Notes: generated by a model not told the origin, from the sequence alone. A stretch of 64,000 bases of DNA from Cymbomonas tetramitiformis (GCA_001247695.2 LGRX02033513.1:17248-81247), one strand, 5' to 3'; shown: positions 1-12,100, numbered from the stretch's first letter. Numbers and translations: made by a program.

Positions 1-2637
1 GAGCATATGACTGTGCTCTAAGATATATCAAAAATGATATCTCTTGTTTTAAACATATCAGGACATAGCTTGATTATATAATCAAAGCAGTTTGACACAA
101 CACATATATATGTGTGTGTGCTTGTCCACAACAACCTATGTGAGCTCAATATATGTATGTACTGATCTGGTTAGGTACATGCATTTGTGCTGATCAATAC
201 TGAGTCAATTGTCAGAATGCAGTATAGTGGTTGTTGATGCTCCAGCGATGTATGAGAGTGAATGAACTGTGCCCAACAGTTACCAGCTGTTGTATGGGCA
301 CAGTATATTGCCTTCGGGTCTGGAGATAACTCCATCCAGCCCTACAGCATGTTGGATTATTCTGTTCCCATATCTATCGCCATCACTGACACTCCACACG
401 CACATGTGTTTGTGGAGTGTTATCCATATCTATCATATACATGATAGATATTAAAGTTGGTCAATTCACTATGAGTCAGTGAATATCAATACATACAGTA
501 ATGCCAGTGTGTGTGCATGTATAGTACTTATTGATTAGTACTTTTTGCCAGTGTGTGTGTGTGTGTGTGCTCACTTTTACACACCTATAGGAAGATAACT
601 TCTGGATTTAACAATATTCCCAGACAGTTTATCATGCAGGATGATGATCAGCATACCATGTACTGAATGAATCTAGCATGATATATATTAGGTTAGGGGT
701 TATTGTAATCCCGAGATAATCTCATTCACAATAATGAGTTGCTGGTCTATTTCACATATAGTTCCGGTGAGCAATCCTTTCAGTGATCCACAATAGAACG
801 ATATGTGGTCCGAAGAGTATCTCGACTCCACCGGGACATAACGAGCTAATTATTGTGTTAAGACCACTGAATAGGCACCTTACACTATATGGGTTCGAAT
901 ATAGTTAACATGCACAGCAGGTATGCTTTTGTGCATGTCTGATGCATTGTGATATGATGTTATATATTCCAGCTGCTATCGTGATCAAGCTGGTTTATAC
1001 ATAACATCTGCTAACATGATGCATGCACACCTTACAATATTGCAGTCACTCAGTATAGAATGTATACATGATGTAATGCTGCATATACTCAGATGCTGCA
1101 TGTTGGTGTATGCTGCATGTTAGTGTGTGCATGTTAATGTGTGCTGCATTTTAGTGTATCCTGCAAATACTGCAAGTTCAGATAAACATCTCTTGCACAC
1201 TATATTGCAAATAAGCATGAAAATGCTGACAATTTGAATATTTCTGCAGTCATCAATATATGGTGTGAAATGCTGCAGTACAATAATCAGATGTCCATCA
1301 TGCATCCATCCAAAATATCCCTGCGAGTATACAGTTGTTTTGCAGAGTATTTTGACGCGAGTATGTAATGTACAGATGATCGTAGCAACATGTTGACATC
1401 ATCATCGTAAAATTACAAGATAATCGTAGCACGCTGCAAATGAATTTATGCAATCGGGCGCGCTGCTGATGAAAAGCATATATCGTCGCCATTTCTCAGC
1501 GCATGATACGAGCGCTGACGTATGCTGACTTATGCGCGGATCATAAATCCGTCGATGATTGCTATGCCGTATCTCATTCTGAACAATTTTCAAATGCGAA
1601 TCATCCATGCGCGTGCATGTAATTGACGCGCATGCTTATGATTGCGAATCACTTCTGCGAGAACATGTGATTGTCGCGCATGTTGTCAACTGCGAATCAG
1701 TCTCTCGCGCATCGACATATATGATAGCCGTACAGTAAGCGATTTGATGCGATCATGAAAATTGTAATGGTGCGCGCTGATGATTTTTGAGTACATCTCG
1801 TCGCAGTATGTCTAGCACATGATACGAGTGCTGATTTTCGCGCGGATAATGATTCCGCTGATGATTTCTGCGTCCGCGTCTCATTTGCGAATTTATGTAC
1901 ATCTGCGAATCATATATGCGCGTACATCTCATCGCTGCGCGCATGTATGCCGTATGCACACCTTGTCGCGCAGTATATGTGCGATCAGCTGTTGTATGCG
2001 ATCCTGCGAATGCGACAATTATCTCGCGCACTGTCTTCGCTATTGCAGCGGTATATGCGATATGCCAATTATTCGTATTATTCGACTGCGTCGCCTTATA
2101 TGCTTGAGCTCCGCAACCTGTCAACACAAAATTATTGATATCTACGCGCTGCACTTGAGTTCTCGTGTTCGTGCCTTGACGAGCTGAGAATACCATCTCT
2201 TAGGGCTAGATAAGCGAGCCCTCAGTATATCATATAAAATACAAGTAAACGCTGCGTTATAGAACAGTAACACAAGCGTAAGATAATAGCGGGGGATGAG
2301 TGCAGTCTCTGTGTGAAGATACTGCTGAAGCACAACGCTTCCTCATCTATACCATACGTCTCCCATCGCATAGATGGTACCGCCATTGGGTTGTGAGCCC
2401 GAGACGTTGGTTGAACGACCAGTATCGTCAGAACGAATAATACGTTCGCTCCATAATACTGCGCATGCTTGTTCCGCACATGCTTAAAGCAAAGATGGTT
2501 CTTGTTTGTTACTTCAAGATGTATCTTGCTTTGCCATCTTCGAGTTCGACGCACGAACTCTCGATGACAGGTGTCATTCAAGTCTTTCCTTGAATAATGA
2601 CAGATGACGTGACTTATCATCTGACGACATGTACAGT
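1..2637. other. AT-rich intergenic region, no supported gene
   Basis: No reading frame here has domain, signal-peptide or splice support; the longest (about 130-147 codons) have random-looking composition. There are short TG-rich tracts near 110 and 550-570. Around 1,500-1,560 and 1,817-1,865 two stretches resemble each other (a shared block near 'catgatacgag' followed by a CGCGGAT-type block), suggesting a diverged duplication about 316 bp apart. The 1,430-2,060 part is rich in CGCG and TGCGAATC motifs compared with its surroundings. Confidence 0.5.
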
Positions 2638-2682
2638 CATAGTCGACCGTACTGACGACTGTCTGTCATTATAATATATGAC

Positions 2683-2764
2683 ATGACTCGACATGACATG
2701 ACATGACATGATATGACATGTCTGACAGGTATGACACGTATGACATGTATGACACATATGTCAT
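2683..2764. repeat. degenerate (TGACATG)-type short tandem repeat
   Basis: A run of ATGACATG/ACATG units, at first near-perfect and then drifting to TATGACACG variants. It is a simple-sequence tract with no coding meaning. Confidence 0.8.
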
Positions 2765-2938
2765 CGGTCATGACCCTGACAATGACTCGAAAATTACGCC
2801 AGACACTGTGTATAAAATTATTTTCGATCTGACGGTACAATTACATGTACACAGTCATCGGACGCAGATAAATCGGTGTTGGGAAGCTCGAGACAGTTTG
2901 AAACTGTTTCTGAATCACTTTCGAATTTCGTTCACTTC

Positions 2939-2986
2939 AAAATACACCGCTGCTGTTGACCCGGGTCAGCAGCAGCGGTGTATTTT
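2939..2986. repeat. 24-bp-arm inverted repeat (hairpin)
   Basis: The left arm 2939-2962 and right arm 2963-2986 are reverse complements with one mismatch and no spacer. The arms contain CACCGCTGCTG and meet at CCCGGG. A T-run follows. It resembles a bacterial terminator, but the context is eukaryotic, so it is recorded only as a strong hairpin, possibly a MITE remnant. Confidence 0.85.
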
Positions 2987-3074
2987 TTATCATATATTAT
3001 TGCACGACATACCATACCGCATATCACCGTGCATATATGCATACACTCCTCAAATGCGAACTCATGTCCAACTG

Positions 3075-3117
3075 CACGTGATCAACTTCGCCTCCCTTGC
3101 GCGAAGATGATCACGTG
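3075..3117. repeat. 17-bp-arm inverted repeat
   Basis: Arms 3075-3091 and 3101-3117 (beginning CACGTGATCA) are reverse complements with one mismatch around a 9-base loop. It lies 90 bp after the hairpin at 2939-2986. Confidence 0.8.
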
Positions 3118-4403
3118 AGGTTAGCCATCCTGTGAGATATATAGCTGCGACTATATATCGTGTTACGGTCAGAATGCTTTCACTTTCGGTTTGCAAGAGT
3201 GTAGATAAAACATAAGTTAGTCTCGGCTTTATGCCGGAAACCCTAAACCTGTGACACCCGTACTGTACGGAGTACTAGTACAGATAACAGGAAGTGACAC
3301 ACGGTGTGTCACATCCAGCACATCCGCCGCACTACAACGCGCCCGCACGAACAAACGTAACCACAAACCTGTATTCAAGTAGCTTGTGTCACGCACAACA
3401 AAAAAGTTTACACGTTGCCAGGTTTGTTCATTTCACTTGAGTGGATGAACAATCTACGTGACCTAGGCGACTCCCCGGAATGCCGGTGCTCATACAAGGA
3501 ATGGTATACATTCCTTGACGCAACCAGAGTACCGTACTTGCTTAACTCCTATGCTGCAATCTCCGTAGTAAACTACGGAAATTGATTATCGATTTACCGA
3601 CCCCAATAAACGCATATTTAGACCCCTTAGACACCCCCTGTCAAGGCATTCGATAGCTCAAATTGTAGCTAATGATGCCAAGAAGAACTTGGTTGCAAGC
3701 ACGAACACGCATGCCTTGATATGTATCTTACAAAGTGACGGTGTAGCCGACCATACTGTAGAAATTCCAAATGCCATACAGGTAACAGCATTGATAGGAG
3801 TTAACGCCCGTTAAGCAAGCATAGTGCAAGGCATACGATAAGTTCCAGATAAGTTCAACCGGGTGAAACGCGAATGGCTGCAGATTTCAGCGCTCTCCGC
3901 AAACCCAAACCCGATGGCGGCATCCTACCCTACCGGATGCTGGAAAGCGGGTGTCCGGACACCGCAGGAGGGTCAAAGGCATACATGAGTCCTCTATATA
4001 TGCCTTTTTAAAACTACCTACGGTGTCCGAATTTCCCATGATGTTGTTTTTCACTGATTTTCAGAGGCCGCGGCATCATCCGCTCAGCCGGTGACCCCCG
4101 CAGTCCTACGTGTCGGTGGCCTCCGGGGGAATTCAGACACCGTACGTCGACGTGTAAGGTCCTAATTGGTGGGTATTGTATGTCGCGTATCCCGGCGCAT
4201 GCCGCGCGGTGCGCGAAAACGGCATGCACTGCAAGATAAGGCGGCACTTTTGACGACTGGTGAACTCGTTGATCTAAACGGCAAGAAGGCGATTTGAGGC
4301 AATCATAGAAGCTCACAGTCCTCAGATATGGTGTGCGATTATATCGGCTTGTCAGTCAGTTACACTACAAATACAATCTTAAAATTGGAGACAAATTGCC
4401 GTA
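3118..4403. other. intergenic region, nothing recognised
   Basis: No coding region or repeat family could be supported. A 100-codon minus-strand frame (4014-4316) shows no domain or splice context and is treated as chance. Confidence 0.4.
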
Positions 4404-4486
4404 TGTCATAGGGTGGGGTGTGTGTCATCGGTCATTTTGCTTAAGTGTCATAGGGTGGGGTGTGTGTCATCGGTCATTTTGCTTAA
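4404..4486. repeat. 42-bp minisatellite, left part
   Basis: Two copies of a 42-bp unit containing TCATAGGGTGGGGTG and TCATCGGTCATTTTGCTTAA. The array resumes at 6176 after the piggyBac-like insertion. Each unit junction contains TTAA, the target of that insertion. Confidence 0.85.
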
Positions 4487-4586
4487 CACCTTAAGGGCGA
4501 ATTGCCATACTGCTCATACTGATCCTGTTTTCTAGGAACTTATTTTCACGTTTTCGGCAATAACTCAAGTTCTAGACATCCACTTG

Positions 4587-5660
4587 TGGCTACTATCCAA
4601 ATTCATGGTCCTCCCACAAGGACCAACGCGCGATGACTATTATGAGTGTCACATGGATCTTTGAGGCGTATATGTGCTTTTGGCATCATATTTATGAGTC
4701 AATTGAATAATTTCCCCTAGAGGATCGTCCACGCGTGTGCTAGAGGGGCGTGCTTAAAGGATGCGCTTTTGATATGTTTTTTATCGAAATCGTTGAAAAA
4801 AAGATGGTCCTCCCACAAGGACCATAGTCTTTAAGCGTCCTAGCGGTTGCATGGTGCGCGGTGTTGGCCGCTCATGGTTGCACACCTCGAGTTTATGACC
4901 AAATATGAAAACTTAGTTGGATAGTCCACACTCTAGTCGCCATCTGAGCACTCGTTTACCGTGGCGGGTGATCAGTCCCGAGTGAAATAAGGATTTTGTG
5001 ATTTTTGCACTTCTAATTTTCACTTCGCGTCAAGCTAACGAGTGCTCATCGCTCACATACTTGCCCATATGACTTATGTTAAGCTTTCAAAAAATCATTT
5101 TATGGATATACTTCAAAAGTTTAAGCACCATACGCTCCTACCACACGGTGAATGCACTCTAGCGGGCATCGTGGATAATAGGTCATGTTTGCACCGATTA
5201 TCCCATTCCGGCTAAAAAAACCGACTAAAAAGGTGTACGGTTGTTAATAAGCATTAGAGATGGCCAATATATGCACTCCAACATGACGTATGACCCAAAT
5301 ATGATGGGGACATGTGTATAAGATCGATATGATCGCATGGACGCAGGTGTAGCCTGCACATACTATTCCCAAAAAATTAGTGAAGATATCGTATCTTTTT
5401 ATGCCTTTTTGAATTTTCAAAAAAAATGCATTCTGAAAAAATTGAGGGTGCTTGTCGCAAATGCGAACGCCATGGATATATAGGGTGGATCCAGGCCGGA
5501 CCAAGCATCGAAGTAATTAATATATGTCCCATTGACACTAAAAATCATTGGGCGCGCCTTCTAGATCCGAACCAATGCCCAATTAAATTCTTGCAACATT
5601 GGTCCTTGTGGGAGGACCATAATCGATTATGGTCCTCCCACAAGGACCATGGGATAGTAG
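4587..5660. mobile_element. nested inverted-repeat element within the piggyBac-like MITE
   Basis: Compared with the 48.2-kb sibling, about 1.07 kb is inserted here. The inserted ends are inverted repeats (GGCTACTATCC on the left, GGATAGTAGCC on the right). Just inside each end is the hairpin motif TGGTCCTCCCACAAGGACCA. A likely target duplication is CCACTTG (4580-4586) / CCATTTG (5661-5667), with one mismatch. No transposase frame is seen, so it is a non-autonomous DNA element. The exact borders are uncertain by a few bases. Confidence 0.6.
5600..5649. repeat. perfect 50-bp palindrome
   Basis: The segment equals its own reverse complement over 50 bp, centred on ATCGAT. It is built from two opposed copies of the motif TGGTCCTCCCACAAGGACCA, which also occurs singly at 4606-4625 and 4805-4824. 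Confidence 0.95.
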
Positions 5661-6175
5661 CCATTTGCCACGATTCTTCGCATATATTATATTGCGGAAC
5701 TAGGTGGATGATATGACACTTCATTATCACTCGCACCATATGTGCACACATGAATATATGTGACCCATCATCACCATACTTAAGGAAATTCTGTTGAACA
5801 GCTGTTGGGGGCATTTTTGGGCATGCGCCATGAACATGCCACCACTATTGACTTGATGTTATGAGTGGGCGATGACGTATCATGGTGTATACCGATCGGG
5901 GGAAATACCATATCCTTGATTTGAAGCCTTTAGAGCACTCTCCACAGAGTACGCTTTTGTCACCTGGCAGCAGAACACCCCTGCACTTTCCACAAAGTCC
6001 TCCACTCGATAAACCGAGGTTGGTGGGCATTGAAGGGTTGAGGGACCTCGCCCAACTCCCCAATATGGACACTAATACTTCATAAATATCCAATAGTTGA
6101 CTACCGTGGTAGTTATGGATGTTTCCGCCCTCATACTGATCACATACTGCTAAAAACGAATTCGCCCTTACGGTG

Positions 6176-6300
6176 TTAAGTGTCATAGGGTGGGGTGTGT
6201 GTCATCGGTCATTTTGCTTAAGTGTCATAGGGTGGGGTGGGTGTCATCGGTCATTTTTCTTAAGTGTCATTGGGTGTCATTTTTCTTAAGTTTTCTTAAG
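6176..6300. repeat. 42-bp minisatellite, right part, decaying
   Basis: Continuation of the array interrupted at 4486: two near-complete units followed by shortened variants ending in repeated TTTTCTTAAG. Confidence 0.8.
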
Positions 6301-6460
6301 TTTTACTTATATCACCAACGTATAACTCCATCGGCCAATAGCTAACTGCAACGCTTAAATTTATACGTATGGAGGCTTGTGGGGGTTTATACGCAAAAAT
6401 TTAAGAAAAGATAAGAAAACTTAAGAAAAGTTAAGCAAACTTAAGAAAACTTAAGCTAAT
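6265..6460. repeat. inverted clusters of TTTTCTTAAG / CTTAAGAAAA
   Basis: TTTTCTTAAG is repeated at about 6270-6305 and its complement, CTTAAGAAAA, at about 6405-6457, with some 100 bp between. This could be a small MITE or a slipped hairpin. Confidence 0.6.
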
Positions 6461-6645
6461 ACTTGTAGTAGTGACACGGGAAATCATTTTTGTGTATAAT
6501 TCCTGTTCCAGCCCATACAGGCGACGTTCATGACAGTGTCACCAACTTTCGTTCTGGGAGCTTTGCGGACTGCGTTTCATGTCGCATTTTCTGATATAAA
6601 AACCTGGCGACCACGTACTGAAACGAAAGTGTGACGTACCCGACG

Positions 6646-7563
6646 ACACATTAAACGCCGCATGGGCCCTCCGTCGGAGACGGGAGGGTACAAGTGGCTG
6701 TTCCCATTATGACGTGTTCCCATTATGACGCACTTCAGATTTTCATTACAAACTCCATATTCTAAGACAGTAGAATCTTCGATTTCGCAATAAAAACAAG
6801 GGATTTCACTCAATCGTCCAATCGCGCGATATATAAAACATGGGTGTAAATGATTTTTGTATACAAATGTAAATTCTCTTGCTGTCCAGTAAAATACTCG
6901 AAAAAATAGCGCGCGATTCCATGAAATAGCGTTCAAACGCGTGATATATTCGATATGACGGAACGGAGCTAGAAAAGGACGGGTAACGAAAAAAACAATT
7001 GTTTACAGCGTGTTTCCCCCTCGCCTGATTTTTGTCGATTCGAAGCTTGGTTTTGTATACACTGCATATATTATCTCCCAATGATATTCGAGTTGGCGTC
7101 GCGGACCCAGCGCGATATATATAAATACCCCCATTTATATATCATGGGATGGTCAAAATTTTCATTTGGGCACGACGTTTGGGTGCAAATCAAGATTTTC
7201 CGTATATTTATACACTAGCACCGAACGATCAGTTTGTTTCATAACAAATCTCATATTAAGGCGTTGCGTCATAATGGGAACAGCAGTATCGACCCTCCAC
7301 CAATGCGCAGGGTTGTGGAAGCTCGAGATTTTAATATTTTTAAATTCGGTTTTTTGGGAACTCATCTTGACTGACAAGGTGACATCTCGACCGTTTGCGC
7401 GCGCATATCGAATTATCGAGCTCGCCCTGAGGAACGATCCAAAAAGTGCGTCATAATGGGAACGCTGAAGCCCTATCCAGCGAGGGCGATCTCTATAATT
7501 ATACAAAAAAAAACACATTAAACGCCGCAGCCGCATGGGCCCTCCGTCGGAGGCGGGAGGGTA
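6646..7563. repeat. region bounded by 45-51-bp direct repeats
   Basis: 6646-6690 and 7513-7563 share ACACATTAAACGCCGC and ATGGGCCCTCCGTCGGAG; the right copy has a 6-base insertion. Between them GTTCCCATTATGACG occurs twice (around 6701-6731) and its reverse complement twice (around 7267 and 7450). This looks like a small unclassified element. No coding sequence inside is convincing. Confidence 0.5.
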
Positions 7564-7638
7564 TGAAAATATGCAGGCGAGGAAGATTTATATCCTCAAA
7601 CATTTAAATGACGAATATCCGAGTCATCTGTGATATAT

Positions 7639-7915
7639 ATAATATAATATAATATAATATAATATAATATAATATAATATAACATAATATAATATAATAT
7701 AATATAATATAATATAATATAATATAATATAATATATACAATACAATATATATCTTATTTATATGATATATATGTTATATATATAACATATATAGCATAT
7801 ATATATATATAATATAACATATATATAATATATATCTTATTTATAATACATATATCTTATTTATACATATATCTTATTTATATATATATCTTATTTATAT
7901 ATATCGAGTTTAATA
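7639..7915. repeat. AT microsatellite (TATAA)n and (TATCTTATT) repeats
   Basis: Nearly pure A/T: tandem ATAAT units, then dinucleotide AT and repeated TATATCTTATTTAT. It ends about 365 bp before the receptor start codon, so the promoter or 5' UTR of that gene probably lies in 7916-8279. Confidence 0.9.
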
Positions 7916-8279
7916 CTTGATATGGACACTGTTCACTGTTCCTTGGGGCAGTAGCCAAGAAATTTCAGCCTTTGTTTGAAGATCAGTTTTGGGACATGGA
8001 GTCAGAAAACACCAAATGGCATAAAATACTGGCACCAAGAAAAATGCGGATGGAGGGAACAATCCATGAGGACAGTTCCAGGTGTCAAGTCAGCAATATA
8101 AACTGACGATCTGTCGCTGTCGACTAGTCCACGCGTAACCGTCGCAGCATAACTGTCGATGTGTCACAGAATCGTGGCGAATCAATTAAAACAAGTGGTG
8201 CAGTATTTCGCTTTTACCGTCTCAAAAAGAAATGGTTACCCATCCCCTTTCCTAGGCACTCGAAACGTCCTTAACAAGG

Positions 8280-9165
8280 ATGCTGAGCTACATAGCTCTA
8301 ACCTTATTGTTCCTATATGCACAAAAAGCTTCCAGTCAAAGTACCACGGTAAAACTCGGGCAGGTGACGCCGGAGTACTGTGCGAAGCACCGTGACGGAG
8401 TGGCGCTGGCGGTGGAGCTGATCAATGCCCAGAATGGGGGGCGCGGGTTCAAGGTGGGGTACTCGGGTCAGCACTACTTCCAGTTTGAGCACGTCTCGGT
8501 GGTGATTCCGGACGGCACCCAGGCGGACTATGAGCAGCTGCACCGCGATGCGGTGAGCGCTTTGCTGGAGGAGCATGATCCGGGGTTCATCGTGGGCAGC
8601 TGCTCCCAGGCCTCCGGGTACGAGAAAGACCTCGTGAACGCCGCCCAGAAGATCCTTCTGGCGCAGGTGGGGCCTAACGCGTACTACGAAGATCAGCTGC
8701 CCTACATTTTCGGCATGCACATCTCCAGTTACCGGTACACCGAGCCCGCGCTGAAGCTGCTGTCGTTTGAGGGGGCCAAGACAGTGGCCATCGCCGGGCG
8801 CGAGCACTCCCTCTTCTTCAACACGACCTGCTCAAGTGCGGAGCAGTATGCGCTGGAGTTCGGCCTGAGCCTCGCCATGCCGCGGGTGGTGTACCCTGGG
8901 TCAGGCACGGAGAGCAAGGTGGGGGACGTGGCGTATCAGAGACAGCTTGCCACGGACATCGCGCTTGCGGCGCCAGACATCATCATTGGGTGTGTTGGCA
9001 ACGACGAGGCCAACGTGTGGGTGCAGACCTGGGAGGAGCTCGGCATCGAGCCGAAGGCAGTCTGGCTTACGTGCACCACGTGGGGCTGGCCGGCGGCTCT
9101 GGGCTTGAACGCGGGCAACGGCTCCTACATGCTTGGTGCCGGGCAGTGGCACGCCGACATGACTT
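8280..9165 (+). CDS. receptor exon 1: start, signal peptide, first flytrap domain (N-terminal part)
   Basis: The ATG at 8280 is chosen because the hydrophobic run LSYIALTLLFLYA follows directly and ends in a Ser/Ala/Gln-rich cleavage-like stretch. The flytrap domain then begins at VKLGQVTPEYC. Typical features are the early VALAVELINAQNGG helix and the GSCSQASGYEKD and AVWLTCTTWGW segments. The exon ends ...GACTT before GTGCGC in phase 1; reading on meets a stop at 9210-9212. It differs from the other copies at one visible residue (LEFGLS rather than LEYGLS). Confidence 0.75.
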
Positions 9166-12100
9166 GTGCGCACCTTCTGACAGCTGGCCCGCATCATTTC
9201 CCAGGGCCGTAGTTGACGCTGCGCTGCGCTCGGTGTCATACCAGGCTGCTGTTTGAATGTATGGTGGGGTGGCAGGGTGGTTGGGTGGGTGACTTGTCGG
9301 CCAGCATGCATCGCAGCCTTTCCCCCTTGATATATTCCCACAATGTGCATAGGGCATGTATGGGATGCGTGGTGGGTACTGGCTGCGTGTTTGCCTGGCC
9401 GGCCCATGATGCAATGAGAATGTTGAACAATGGTTTGAAGGGGATCTGCAGACACGGACCCCCTGGTGGGCACGGCGGACAACTTCTTGCAGCTCTACGA
9501 GGAGAAGTTTGGATACAGTGGGACGTATGACTCAGTGGCGTCATACACGATTGGCTATGTGTACATGCGAGCCCTGCAGAAGGTGCGCCATTTTCAGTTC
9601 TTATTCACGTGGCTTTGTCAATGGGTTTTATGGCAGTCGAGTGCGGTGTGGCAGGTGGGTATTATTTCCACGGTATTTATTCTCTGGATCTGTGAATTGC
9701 GATATGCAGCATGGACAAAGTGCTTGTGGTGCATGCCGTTTTCACTTGTATTGTTGCTTTGTTGGTAGGGTGGCTTTTTATAGAAATTTCTAATTCATAT
9801 TATTTTCATTTCTATGTTCTGAAAAGTTGAGAACGGGAGTTGATCCCTGGACCTCCCGCTTTGATAATGGGCGCTCTACCACTGAGCTAATATTCCAACC
9901 ATTCGATGTTGTTTTTGCCTTGCTTTTCTGATTTGCTCTTTACATCTTCCATTTTTTTATTCAAATATTCATATCTGCACAACCCGCTAATGACATTCAC
10001 AGGCAAGCCGATGCCTTATTCCAGCCCCAAGAATCTTGCTAAGCGACGTTGAGGATGACAGTGACACGAAGGTGCTTTAGTGGGTATTCGGGAAGAATCT
10101 GTTACTGCCAAGAAGTGCTGACGGGCAATTGCTTGATTGGTGCTCTGCAGGCATTCTTGGCCACCGATGTCGAGGACCCGGAGCAGCTTCTGCATGGCAC
10201 AGACTACGAGTCCATCCGGCGCAGTCTGGAGACATTCAGCGAGCCTGATACGCTGTATGGCCCGGTGGCGTTTGACGCGACATACCAGCGCAACGTTGGA
10301 CGGCAGCCCGCGACGTCACAGTTTCTGCCCTTGAATGAGTCCACGGGCGTAATCAGCGACCAGTGTGTGGCGCCTCTGGACGTGGCCAGCGCTCAGATGG
10401 TGTACCCATCGCCAGGCGCATCGGGATGTCGCGCTGGCACAGTGTATGACCCCAGCAACGGGCAGTGTCTGCTGTGCAGCAAATGCACGGAGTGCACGGA
10501 TGACAAGGTGTGCACAACTGTTGTGAAGCTGGGGCAGGTGACGCCGGAGTACTGTGCGAAGCACCGTGACGGAGTGGCGCTGGCGGTGGAGCTGATCAAT
10601 GCCCAGAATGGGGGGCGCGGGTTCAAGGTGGGGTACTCGGGTCAGCACTACTTCCAGTTTGAGCACGTCTCGGTGGTGATTCCGGACGGCACCCAGGCGG
10701 ACTATGAGCAGCTGCACCGCGATGCGGTGAGCGCTTTGCTGGAGGAGCATGATCCGGGGTTCATCGTGGGCAGCTGCTCCCAGGCCTCCGGGTACGAGAA
10801 AGACCTCGTGAACGCCGCCCAGAAGATCCTTCTGGCGCAGGTGGGGCCTAACGCGTACTACGAAGATCAGCTGCCCTACATTTTCGGCATGCACATCTCC
10901 AGTTACCGGTACACCGAGCCCGCGCTGAAGCTGCTGTCGTTTGAGGGGGCCAAGACAGTGGCCATCGCCGGGCGCGAGCACTCCCTCTTCTTCAACACGA
11001 CCTGCTCAAGTGCGGAGCAGTATGCGCTGGAGTACGGCCTGAGCCTCGCCATGCCGCGGGTGGTGTACCCTGGGTCAGGCACGGAGAGCAAGGTGGGGGA
11101 CGTGGCGTATCAGAGACAGCTTGCCACGGACATCGCGCTTGCGGCGCCAGACATCATCATTGGGTGTGTTGGCAACGACGAGGCCAACGTGTGGGTGCAG
11201 ACCTGGGAGGAGCTCGGCATCGAGCCGAAGGCAGTCTGGCTTACGTGCACCACGTGGGGCTGGCCGGCGGCTCTGGGCTTGAACGCGGGCAACGGCTCCT
11301 ACATGCTTGGTGCCGGGCAGTGGCACGCCGACATGACTTGTGCGCACCTTCTGACAGCTGGCCCGCATCATTTCCCAGGGCCGTAGTTGACGCTGCGCTG
11401 CGCTCGGTGTCATACCAGGCTGCTGTTTGAATGTATGGTGGGGTGGCAGGGTGGTTGGGTGGGTGACTTGTCGGCCAGCATGCATCGCAGCCTTTCCCCC
11501 TTGATATATTCCCACAATGTGCATAGGGCATGTATGGGATGCGTGGTGGGTACTGGCTGCGTGTTTGCCTGGCCGGCCCATGATGCAATGAGAATGTTGA
11601 ACAATGGTTTGAAGGGGATCTGCAGACACGGACCCCCTGGTGGGCACGGCGGACAACTTCTTGCAGCTCTACGAGGAGAAGTTTGGATACAGTGGGACGT
11701 ATGACTCAGTGGCGTCATACACGATTGGCTATGTGTACATGCGAGCCCTGCAGAAGGTGCGCCATTTTCAGTTCTTATTCACGTGGCTTTGTCAATGGGT
11801 TTTATGGCAGTCGAGTGCGGTGTGGCAGGTGGGTATTATTTCCACGGTATTTATTCTCTGGATCTGTGAATTGCGATATGCAGCATGGACAAAGTGCTTG
11901 TGGTGCATGCCGTTTTCACTTGTATTGTTGCTTTGTTGGTAGGGTGGCTTTTTATAGAAATTTCTAATTCATATTATTTTCATTTCTATGTTCTGAAAAG
12001 TTGAGAACGGGAGTTGATCCCTGGACCTCCCGCTTTGATCATGGGCGCTCTACCACTGAGCTAATATTCCAACCATTCGATGTTGTTTTTGCCTTGCTTT

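Larger units (their letters stand above)
4487..6175. mobile_element. non-autonomous piggyBac-like element (TTAA target), with nested insertion
   Basis: The ends are inverted repeats: the left reads CACCTTAAGGGCGAATT and the right, read inwards, CACCGTAAGGGCGAATT. TTAA flanks both sides (4483-4486 and 6176-6179), and removing the element rejoins the 42-bp minisatellite. Precise TTAA duplication is characteristic of the piggyBac superfamily. No transposase is present. With the nested 4587-5660 insertion removed, about 610 bp remain, matching the related element at 48159-48768 in length and order of motifs, for example the TATGAGTGGGCGA block and the terminal GAATTCG region. Confidence 0.75.

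Noticed and set aside
2939..2986. Rho-independent terminator
   Set aside because: The hairpin plus T-run has the shape, but the DNA is eukaryotic and no gene ends there.
8280..9165. Bacterial ABC-transporter binding protein or contamination by bacterial DNA
   Set aside because: The domain type is shared with bacteria, but the exons are split by introns and fused to eukaryotic-type stalk and membrane modules.
10049..10150. In-frame ATG upstream of the first array exon that would make a stand-alone 445-aa protein in each unit
   Set aside because: The upstream codons show no signal peptide and are replaced by a clear CTGCAG acceptor; the following stop is intronic. A single spliced gene explains all copies.
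10316..10981. Minus-strand 221-codon frames repeated opposite each flytrap exon (also 12489-13154, 14663-15328, 16837-17502)
   Set aside because: They lie antisense to well-supported exons and follow from their GC-rich codon pattern; no domain or start context.
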